This document shows, in pieces, positions 40,601 through 52,600 of a stretch of 64,000 nucleotides of DNA (position 1 is its first letter; each line of letters opens with the position of its first letter). The position numbers and the translations under genes were made by a program. Source of the stretch: Flabesymbios commensalis (taxonomy: Eukaryota; Annelida; Polychaeta; Terebellida; Flabelligeridae); assembly GCA_964017125.1 (NCBI GenBank), contig OZ024903.1, positions 78,489,028 to 78,553,027 on the forward strand, written 5' to 3'. Below the pieces are notes generated by a model. That model searched no databases and had not been told where the DNA came from. It saw only the letters and a program-made list of their open reading frames with translations.

Positions 40601-43600
40601 ATCAATTATATAAACAATATTGTCTATAGCACACAAATGTTGGCTGCTATTCAGTTGTGTATTGGCTGGTAGACATAACTGTGCCGTCATAATTATGTTA
40701 TACACAGCCTTATCAGTCACCTGCACACCCCTCTCCAGACGTGGGACGCGTCATCACTGACTGTACAGCTGGCACGAGACGTTGATGCAGGGTTGGCCAA
40801 CATTATAGCAACATCTCATTGGGACATAACATAACTAATTCCCCGGTCACTTCAATTCATTACCAGACGGAGCCCGAGATATCTCGGGCAAGCTACTTCG
40901 ATGGTACAGGATGTGACGTCAAAAAAAAGTACATTTAAAAAAAATGACACGCCCACAGAAACATGTATGTACTGAAAGTGCCATCTTGAATGAGTTAATG
41001 AGCTGTCACAGGGGTCGACATTAAGCATTTCAGACACTTGCTCAGGGGGCAAGTCGGGTACAAAATATATTTGCCCGTGATAGAAAATAACTTGCCTGAA
41101 CTTTGTTTGTGGTGCAACACAATTTTAACATGTTTAATCAAAGTCATCAAAAATAAATCTTAATTTTGCTGCTTGTGAAATATCTTGGAATAGCATATTT
41201 TTGCAACGCCACTGGCCCAGTCCAGAACCACACCACATATTAATCTAATCTCTCATCTTCCAGCATGCTTGTCCTTTTCTTGAATTTTTTTCCAGTCCTG
41301 AACTGTTGTCACAGTTTTAAAAGAAAATAGGGGCCGTCGCAAAAGTTGTAATGTTCCAAAGTTTGTATTGGTGGGTGGGTTGTTGACTGAATTAAACTTT
41401 ACGCTTTTTTTAAAGCGCATAAATAAAAATGTTTTCTGTTATAAATAATTGAAAACTGTTATTTCTGTGTAAATTTATAAAAACATCAAGTCAGCTAGAC
41501 GAGGGTGCACATGGGTTAAAAAACGAATCAAACGAACGGCGAACCTCCTGTTTTTAGTGGCAGATCATCGAGAATTGCATCTTATAAATAGTGTAAAATA
41601 CAAACCTAAAAATATATATGTATTTTTATATATATAGGTCTATGATTTTTATCTATATTTATATCATTTTTCTTTTTTAAAAAGTGATTAGTTACCATAA
41701 GCCAAAAAATGGGTAAAAAGTGAACTTGGAAGAATCCATGATTTCCAGGACCCATGTACATTGTATAGAGACCTATAGGTTTCCAATTTTGTATTCCACT
41801 CTATTATGTAGCTATGACACTGCATGTGAACAACCGGACCGGGCTGGAGGGGGCAGGCAAGACGATACGACAAGTACAGCTAGTGCCACCAGAAGGTATT
41901 GTGTAACGGCACCCCCCTCCGACTTTATGAATAATGATGAGTGGCAGCACGAATTGTATGAATTAGTCGCCCGCATTGAACAATGCCAACATACCAAACA
42001 AGAAATTGATGATGTGTATAACAAGTTATGTACAATAATATTATTTGAAATGGATAGATGTGGTCAATATAAAGAAGCCAGTAATGTAACTAGAAAACGT
42101 CATAAGCCATATAAGCCCTATTGAAATACGAATTTGTCCCAATTATGGAAAGATATGCATGAGAAAGAAAAAATGTGTAGAAAATATAAAGGAGATAGAC
42201 ACAGAAAATTAATCCTAAAAAATAAATTTGTACAAGCACAAAAAATATTTGATAAAAGTTTACGTTCAGCTGAAAAAAATTATAATAGAGATACACTAGA
42301 AAACATAGAAAAATTAAACGTTAATGACCCAAATGCATTCTGGGCACATATAAAACGAATGGGTAGTAGACCACGTAATATTCCACTCAATTTTGATAAA
42401 GATGGTATGACGACAACTGATATACCAACAGTACTAGAAAATTGGAAAACTGAATTTGAAAGTTTATATAACCAAACAGGGCAAGGAGATTGGGACGACC
42501 AATTTTATGAGAGCGCAAAAAGTCAAAAAGACGAATTAGAAACAAATATGTATAACAACATTAACTACGAGTCAATCTATTTTCTTAATGATGTGATTTC
42601 CTTTGCTGAAGTTGTTAAATGTATTAATAAATTAAAAAATAATAAAGCATCTGGCCCAGACCAAATTCCGAATGAAATACTTAAGACCCATAAACTTGAT
42701 ATTTTATTATACAGGTATTTCAGGTTATGTTTTGAAAACACATGTACGCCATCAGTTTGGTTGAAGGCTATAATAACACCAATACCTAAAAATGCCATGA
42801 ATGATCCTAATCTTCCACTCAGTTATAGAGGTATTAGTCTTTTGTCGTGCATTGGAAAAGTGTACAGTTCACTTTTGAATAATAGGTTATCTAAATTTTT
42901 AGATATGACAGGAAAAATGTCTGATGAACAAAATGGCTTTCGGTGTAAACGTAGTTGTGAAGATCATATATACTCTTTGTCTAGCATTGTACGTAATAGA
43001 ATGAAATTAAACCTCCCAACCTTTACAACATTTATCGATTTTTCCAAGGCATTTGACTCGATTGATAGAAATTTAATGTTATATAAACTATTGGTAAACG
43101 GAGTTGATGGCAACTTCTATAATGCGATCAAGTCGTTGTATGCTGGTACAATTTCACAACTCAGAATTAATAGTCACTTGACAGATATTTTTACAGTAAC
43201 TAATGGAGTTCATCAAGGAGATACTATATCGCCTACCCTATTTAATCTATATACAAATGACCTTGTTGATGAGTTAAAAGCCTTGAAATGTGGAGTTGAT
43301 ATAGATGGTTGATGTGTTTCTATTTTGTTATATGCAGATGATGTTGTTATTATGTCTGATTCAGAAGATAAACTGCAAAAAATGATTAATTGTGTATATT
43401 CCTGGTGTAGAAGGTGGCGTTTATGTGTTAATCTCGCCAAAACCAACGTAGTTCATTTTAGAGCTAAACGACGAAAATTGAGTCAGTATAAATTTTATTA
43501 TGGAACAAATGTTATTGATTATGTATGTAAATATAAATATCTCGGAGTTGTTTTTCACGAACATATGGATTTTATTGAATGTGCAAACTATCTCGCAGAT

Positions 43601-46600
43601 GCTGCAGGCCGAGCACTTGGAGCTGTTATAAGTAAGTTCCGTAAACTAAAGAACATACGATTTTTAACCTTTACCAAATTATTTAATGCCATGGTTATCC
43701 CAGTAATGGATTATAGCGCAGGTGTATGGGGATTTAAATATTATCATAAATGTAACCGCGTTCAAAACTTGTGCGCTATCTTACTTTTTGGGTGTACATA
43801 ACAGAGCCCCAGTAGTGGGAATACAGGGTGATGTGGGATGGATATTACCAAAATATAGACGACTCCTAAAAATGTTACAACTATGGAATCATTTGCTTTC
43901 TTTAGATGAAAACAGGCTGACAAAACATATTTTTGAATGGGAATATGCAAATAATTTTGGTAATGGAAACAGTTGGATTGATGAAATTAAACAAATTTTC
44001 CAGTTGGTTGATAGAGATGATTTTAATAATTTATTAAAAGTTGATTAGAAATATTTTTCAACATTGTTGTATGGTGTTATGGAGCGCGAATGGCAACACG
44101 AAATATTAGTTAAACCAAAACTGAGAACCTATATTACTTTCAAAAACTTGTTCAAAGAAGAAGAATATTTATCTAAAATCGTGTCGAGGAAAGCACGTTC
44201 ACTAATTTCACAAATACGACTGGGGATTTTACCATTAGAAATTGAAGTAGGACGTTTCAGAGGGGTTAGCCCCGAAGACAGACTATGTCAAAATTGCAAT
44301 ATGGGTGTGGTAGAAAGTGAGGTTCACTTTATATGTGAATGCCCTTTATATAATGATTTGAGACACGCTATGAATAATAAATATATTTTTCCCGTAAATG
44401 CCACAATGTCTGATAAATTTGAACTGATAATGTCAACTAATTGCAGATTTCTAGGTACTTATATTTGTCAGGCATGGGATAGGCGTACTGATAATATGTA
44501 TAACAGGTGATATGTGGCATGTAATAACATCAACTTATATATAGTGTAGTTTTGTATTATATTATTTCTATTTGTGGTATTGGGGTCATATCTGTCACTG
44601 TGTATAGTGGCAGATATGACTCTTTTGTACCTAACATTACTGATATATTTGGTTCAAGCGAACACAGTCCAGCGGGCGCGGGACGTCCGCCCGGTGTTTG
44701 GACCGATGTTGGGCCAGCGTAGTGGACGGTGGGTCAGCATTGGTCGGGCGTTGGGCTGGTGTCCCGTGTTTGCTGGGAGGGTATCCACTCTGTGTTGGTT
44801 CAGTGTTGGTCCATGTCTTCGGCGCTGTCCCGGCACTGCCCCAATATTAGGTCGATCCTGGTGTTTGCTGGGATTTACAATATTGTGTAATAATGTTGAT
44901 TTTTGGCTGTTTCGTTCAGCATATATGTTTTTTTTTTACTACATACATTTTGGAGTGACTTATAAGCCCAAATGGGCTGGGTACTATATTGTAAACATAT
45001 TTATATTGTCATTGAATCTGTTTGTACATGTCACTATAATAAAAATATACAATACAATACAATTCAAAGCTGAATTGATTTTCTATGAATTTTCTCATGC
45101 CACATCCTTTCTTATTGGTGGGATAGATGGGTGGTCAAATCCAATACAAACTGGGACATTGCGAACTTTTGCGACGGCCCCTAAGCAGTTGGTTAGGCTG
45201 TAATTATAAAATGTACACAAATTGATACAAAGTCAATGCACGAGTTGACCGCGGTTACACTCTACAACGTACATGTAACTATACACAATGCAGACGCTGG
45301 CCCAACATTAAACAAATAGCGGGTCATAACATCACGTTGGCAGGGTACGCGCTGTAAAGCATGGATCATACTTTTCTAGCGATATATGCGTGTAAACAAC
45401 AGTAGCTACTGCATGCAGTCAGTCCATAACACACACTCTGGCACATGTTGTGGCCACCGATTGCCGACGTTTGCTCCCGATGATTGGCGGAAAATGCCTA
45501 GCTGTGCCGACACATCGGCGTCATTCGTGCAACCTCGGCTCCTCTGGAAGACAACAACAAACTGACTGACTCCTCGTGCTGCCATATTTACCTCCGATTT
45601 TGCCTTGCCCCATTGGGCTGGCTTTAAGTAGTCGTCACTTGCCCCCTTTGGAGGTTACTTGCTCTGGGCAATGCTTAATGTCGAGCCCTGCTGTTCACAC
45701 TTGTTTATTCACCGGTCGAGGCGAACGTCCCATACAATTTCAGGGTGGACTTGGAACACATACGGGTCACATCATGATCAATTCATTACCCTGCCTTAAT
45801 AAGCCATCCACGCATGTTTATTCACACATGGACGAAGCGAACGTCCTATACAGTATCAGCATGGTCTGACAAAGTATACCGGGACAGTGTACGCCCTAGT
45901 GTGGTCATAATGCTCTTGTTATAACCTAAACACACGTGTGTCTTATCCAGCAGTAATTAATAACTGTTCCTTTTTGTTTCACAAGTTATTTTTATTACCG
46001 GTATTTTATTAAAGAAATAGAATAAATAATCAATTACCATAGTTGTAATTTGTCTTAGAAACATGCAAATATGACCACTATGATAATTTTTATTCATTAT
46101 TTATATGATCGATTTCGTCCTGCATAAGACAATTGAATTATAAATACAATTTGGCTTATTTGATGCCAACGATCGTGTAAATACGATTTCAATTTGTTAG
46201 ACCAAGTAAGTAGGTTTAACATGACAACAACTGTAGGGCCGCATCACCTGCCCTATCATGACACATTTAATGTGAATATAATGCCTCCTTTCTGGGGTTA
46301 GAAGCTATCTGGACCTATATAACCCGTGTTCTGTCAGTGTGATTAGGGTAGCTAGCGGCCGCTGATTAAACACCTGGTCATTGTCCTTTCAAGCTGTCGT
46401 AACTTGGGAAGAAAACAACATAAGGTTACAATATTTGGTATGTCATCCACTTCTAGGTATCTGCTCGACAGGTTAAAATCTTTTAAACCAGACAGTGTCA
46501 GTTTTTCACTTGTCTGGTTACTTTGTTGAGTGAGCAGGTGCGCTAAGCTTCAGAAAATTGGAATATATATCTGCAAGACAATCACACTTTCAAGGAAAAG

Positions 46601-49600
46601 TGGCAGCTATTTTGAAAATCATCCATGCTTTTTTAACTCATACAGCAGGTTTGGCCAATTCTACTGTACATACTCGAATTTGTTCATTAGATTTTAATTG
46701 AAATTGAAATAGAACCTAACTCACCTTTAAAGTCTAAAAAGACACGAACAACACCTTGGTGTCGGCTGTTAATAGCAAGGTGGAGTGCAGTCTGTCTGTA
46801 GATTGTGGATGTGTCATCAATAGGACCGGTTGTCTGAGCATTGGGATTGGCACCTTTCTCAAGAAGGACACGAGTCAGGTTTGCAAGACCTTGTTGAGCG
46901 GCAGTGTGCAAAGGCGTCTCACCCTGCAATACAAGAAAAAAATAATAGTCTTTTCTTAAAACATACATAACCATACTGTTTTAAAAGATATTTAATCTCA
47001 AAATACTTCAAAGAAATGTTTAAAACATAGATATATGAAATGAAACAATAAAGATTTACTTTGTGGTTGTGAGTGCTTCCATTTGCCCCATGGTTTGCAA
47101 GAAAAAGGGCTGCAGCCTGAAGCCCACTTCTTGAAGACATGTGGAGGAGACTGTCACCTGTATACAAATAAATTTTACGCGGTAAATTCACATGAATAGA
47201 AAAAAATCCAAGAACTACAAAATCGAAAGTCATTCTGAAAAAAACCTTAAAGGGACATGAACAGGTCTAAAATCATAAAAAAATCGGTGATTTTATTTTG
47301 GCTTCTTAATATGACCATATGATGTAAACATTTCCATAGACTAGAACTGCAAAAGTTTTTTAATTTTTGTGCTGCGCACTTACCAGTTGGGCTAGATATA
47401 GAGACGAAATTCCTGTAAATTCCCGTATTTCTTATTTTTGACATGGTTGTCAATAATTAGAAATCAGGAATACAGCATGCAGGAAAAGAAAGGCCATAAA
47501 TAGTCAGTTTTAGAGTGCATGTGTTTCTCGTCTTTACCAACCAGGCGGCAGTGTTCGATACAGAATGAAAAAATTATTATCCTAGCTTATTTTCTCACAA
47601 AGTTATAGGCAAAAGAAGAGGCCAAAAAAAAACGGAGGTAGAATCCATAGCTCCCTTCGCTCACCTACGGTGACGGCGGGAGCTAAAAAAGAGGGAGCCA
47701 AGCAGCCCATACAGTGTTGAAAAAAAGGGAACAAAGGTTATGAGCCAATAATAAAATACCCCTCCCCCCATCCCCGGGCTGGTCAAATGATTAAAAAAAA
47801 GTGCCTGCCAGGCTACCAGTATTGAAATCGTGGTAGCCTCAATTTGAGACACATAGCCCTAATATGCACTTGGGGGCTAGACACTACTGGGGAAGATGGT
47901 TGAGGGTGCAAGTACCTCCCCTCATTTTTTTCAAATTCAAAAGTTTTTTTGTTGCAGAAGTGTTAGAGTTTGATGCAGAAGTGGAATATCAGAAAACTGT
48001 TATAGATAAGGGGTTAATATATATCTTAATTAATTGATCATTCACATATACCTAATACAATGCATGTGATTGGCTCCCAGAATCATCCAGAAGTAATCTG
48101 GTTCCTGATTGGACCATGTCGGTCACATGAGGCAGCCATGTGAACACAACGACAAACCCTAGAATATTTTTATACATGTAGGTCTGATACAGAGGCTATC
48201 GATGATCGGAAGGCCCGGCTGTCTGCCTCCAGGGCTGGCTATCACAAACAAAAACTTCCAAAAAGGCGATGTTTACAGCTTAGCGCGCCACCGTGGCCCA
48301 TTGGGATTTCTCACAGTGCGGCAAATAGGCAAATTGTGCGCTAATGGCGCAATCCCGGGCCTGTATTGGAACCCCAAAATTATTTTATTAGTTTTCTTTG
48401 GGAAAATGGGTTATTAATTTTTTTTTATTTAAATACAAGATGGGTTAGGTCGGCGGAAATAAAAAGGGTTTTTAGAATTTTAATTTTATTCTATATTGTG
48501 AAAATTGAGGTCGGCGGGTGTAATTAGGTCCATATTAGCTCGCATTTTGATGAAGTTAACAGTTACAAGATGTTTATTTTGTCGGGCTGACTGTCATTTG
48601 GACTCAAAATCGTCATGTGTCCATGAATGACTTGATTATAAACTGCGCCTGGGGTTCGAAAAAAATCTCTCATTTGAAAAGACATTTTCTAGAAACCGTA
48701 GTTACTAACCAGCAATATAGAGTATTTGTAGCCTTTTTGAAAAAATGTTTTCATTGTTATCAAAGTTCATTTTATGGCTTTAATAATATATTTAATGATA
48801 ATTCTGCATTCAGGATTAAAAATAATGTGCTGTACATATAATACATAGCGGCATATATAAAGTAACAAATGTAGTTATATTGTGACTTTATTGCATACAT
48901 GTAGATTGTGCTTCTATATCAAGCTACTGTTATGCAACTTTTGATTTTTACTAAAATTATGCATGACATACTACCTATTTTAAGTTATAGCAGTGTTCAT
49001 TACATTGCTCATTATGTCTCACTTCACTGTGGAGATTCACATATTATGAGACTACATTATAAATATAAAATTACCAGTTTTGGCATTGATAGAATTGGGT
49101 GAAGCTCCTCGTTGCAACAGTCTGGCAGCAAAGCTATCATGACCATATTCTTCACTGGAGGGACAAGCCTGCAAAGCCATCCACAGCACTGTGTGAGCAT
49201 TTTTATTCTGAATTTCCAAGTTGATGTCCGCTTCGGCCAGAAGCACACCAAAAACCTTCTCATTTTTACAGAATATGGCACGATGAAAAGGTGTACTGCA
49301 GTAAAAAAGAAATCACAATACATGTACCTGTCTACAATCAAACTAGAAAACATAATGATGATCATTGTAAGTGCCTAAGTTATAAGTAACAATTGTCCGT
49401 TTAAAACAAATGTCCATCATTGTCATTCATTTTCAACAAATAACAGGAAATATAGTTGGTGTTTACTTAAAAACTGTGTTCACTAACTTTCCATCCAAAT
49501 CCTGGGAATTAGGATTGGCACCATTTTTTAGCAGAAGCTTAGCAACAGAAGCCATCCCATTAATTGTATCTGAAGGCGTAACATCTGGATTGAATGAGGC

Positions 49601-52600
49601 AGACATGTGTAATGGGGTTTCTTTGTCAGGCAATGTGGAAGCATTAACATCAGCACTATTATCAATTAAAAAACGAGCTGCATATTCATCACCTGAAAAC
49701 AGAAAGAACAGAAAATGAAATGAAATTAATGGAGTTTTAGGCCATATTTATGTACATGTAGACTAAGCTGAGCCAGGAGAACCTTCTGAGGATGGTAAGA
49801 TGACACTGCACTCCAGACACGGAATTCAAAATTCGAGCCCGGGTGGTCTGATGCCGAGCAACCTACTCTTGGCCCTGGAGGTTCCCCACAATCCTAAACC
49901 TGCAAGAGTGAGCTGGGAAGAAACATTTTTTTTTAAAACTTGAATGCCAGATGGGGGTTCGAACCCGCGATCACCGACTTTGCGAGCAGGTAGTTTTAAC
50001 CACTGCACCAAGGCCCCCGCCTAGAAAGGACAGAAAGGTATCTTGTTGTAAACCTGATCAAATGAAATTACAGAGCAGATTGATGTAAGTTGTATTTAGC
50101 TTACTTTATTAACCCTAGCTATGTCCGAGATTTGGGCAGCTGTGTCTGTACAATGTCAGGCATTTTTAATGAAAAATGACTTTTTAGATTCAGAGTGATA
50201 TGGCTATGTTTTTCTTGTCAAAAAACATGTAAAACCATATATATTTAGTTTTCCTGGGCTACAAAGTGGTTGCTATGACAACTCCCCCTGGTGAGCGAAA
50301 AATCCAAGATAGCCGCACAAAATGACAGCCAATCATGTCACTTAAAACAGGTTTGAGTCCACATAAATGGTTGTATACAAAAGTATTGTGTGGTACTTGA
50401 CATCTAGAAATGATCACTGTGATTAACCGAGTAGCTTAAAAAAAATTGGGGTAAAAAAAAACAATTTCAAGGATTTTAGAGCGATTAGTGTTCAGAACGG
50501 GAGTGCCGAAAGTAGCGAGCTCATACGTTATTTCTCAAAAAAATCCACGATCTAACATATACCTGTTATTGTAACTAGCCAAAAACTTTTTAAAACTATA
50601 TAAAAATGTAAATTTTATTTTAGTTTGTCTTTGGCTATGCAATGGTTGCTATGGAAATGCCACATTTTGAGCAAAAAATCCAAGATGGCCACCCAAAATG
50701 GCCGCCATTTGCTAAAAAGCGGCAAAAGACAGGCTTGTTGCCATACAATTACATGCAGCTCTAAGGGGAAGTCGATCACATTTGTTGACATGAGGTGTTG
50801 AAAAAGGTCATAAAATAAGCACCTCTGAGAAAGAAGACACTAGACTATGTGTTTTCAACATTTGATGTGGCAGGAAAAAATCGATTTAGAGCATAGTCAT
50901 GATAGTGCAGCAATGCCATGTCTAAATGACCAGCCGTGATATGTTTACATGTTATTGGGATATTATAGGCCTGCATAGTCTAAGACGTGACAAGCCACAC
51001 AACATTACTTTAAAACATGGGTGTAGCTTTAGTTACAGTTTAGACCAGGGAACAACTAACGATATGCCCATTCATATAGAGCCGCTAGGCCAAGCCGCCG
51101 AATGCGAGCCGATGTCCGCTGATTTCCACTCGGGTTTTTCCGTAATTCCAAAATGGCGGCCCGGCGATTTGAGCATTTTCAATATTTGTTGGCAATTCAT
51201 TGCGCGATTGTTGATAAAATAGTAATAGCTATAGTAAATGAATATAAAAAAATGATTCAACATATTTGTATTTCTAAAGTGACACATTTATAAAAACATT
51301 GATAATTAGAACTTGATCAAAGTCGATGTTAAACATTAAAGCGAAACACAAATTGTCAATTTGTTGACATCCGGAGCGGAAGCGATGACGAACTAGGTCA
51401 GATTGTAAGACGATCTCTGATTGGTCCGTGAGGGCATCTCCCAGCCAATTAGAATGTCGGCTACATAATGACACACGTCATGCATTTAGAGTCATTAAAT
51501 GATGGGAGAACCGGGAAAACGGCCTCAAAACAACTTTATTTTAATAAAGCCGATAAAATCGGCTTTGAAAACTGTAAATTTTAAATAAAGCCGATGAAAT
51601 CGGCTTGGACATTACTAGGGTTAAAATAATAGTATCTCATTTATTTATTATTATACAGTAGTCACCAAGTGCAACCCTGCACAAAGAAAATAAAGAAAAG
51701 TGAAGAAAACTTTTATGAAGAAAAAGAACTTTTAAAAAAAGCAATTTTTTTCTTCCCAAGAAAACTTTTTCTTCCTCATTTGTGCCACTAATCGTCAGTT
51801 GATTAAGACAATAAAAAATAATTATATTTTCAGACTTTTTGTAGTTTTTTAACTTTCAAAACATTTTATTTTTAATCATATTTAACATAACATACAATAA
51901 AACAGCTCCTTGGATGACATTAACATCTAGTAAGAACTATCACAAATGAGGAAGAAAAAGTTTTCTTGGGAAGAAAAAAGTTTTCTTTGGAAGAAAACTT
52001 CTTTTTTTTTCTCCCAATAAAAGTTTTTTTCACTTTTCTTCATTTTCTTTGTGCAGGGTTGCACTTGGTGACTACTGTATACTTATTTGCTACCCACCTC
52101 TTTTAATGGCTTTGTGTAGGAGACACATGCCATTGAAATCCCTGTTACCCACATCTACTTTATATTTGACTAGTGTGCGTGCAATTCCATCCAGTTTATT
52201 CTGCAGGGCTAAGTCCAAAGGCAGATCACCATGACTGTCTAGTTCATTCAGTTTACCTGGAAGCTAAAAAAAATCATGTGAAAAGAACTTCAAACTCTAA
52301 ATAATTCAAAATGCAGTTATTTGATAAAGAGTAGGGTATAATCTTAACCTTGGCTTCCTCTTGTCCCGATATTTCCACCATGTGCAGAATGTGACATAAA
52401 GCAATATTCACTCACTCACTCACTCACTCACTCACTCACTCACTCACTCACTCACTCACTCACTCACTCACTCACTCACTCACTCACTCACTCACTCACT
52501 CACTCACTCACTCACTCACTCACTCACTCACTCACTCACTCACTCACTCACTCACTCACTCACTCACTCACTCACTCACTCACTCACTCACTCACTCACT

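Larger units (their letters stand above)
41328..45183. mobile_element. Second TIR element nested inside the hAT-like element
   Basis: Left end TAGGGGCCGTCGCAAAAGTT and reversed right end with the identical first 20 bases, then further shared GT.CCA.AGTTTGTATTGG. No matching target duplication was found. It encloses the LINE. Confidence 0.7.
41009..45690. mobile_element. hAT-like TIR element hosting nested insertions
   Basis: Left end CAGGGGTCGACATTAAGCAT and reversed right end CAGGGCTCGACATTAAGCAT, both leading after a variable stretch to GGGGGCAAGT. The flanks agctgtca and ctgttcac may be a decayed 8-bp duplication. No transposase is seen. It contains a second TIR pair, a LINE and a palindromic repeat. 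The CAGGG ends suggest hAT; this is inference. Confidence 0.65.

Noticed and set aside
44574-45203. 209-residue plus-strand ORF with Trp/Gly-rich stretch
   Set aside because: It spans the LINE 3' UTR, a palindromic repeat and the edge of a TIR element; low-complexity chance frame.
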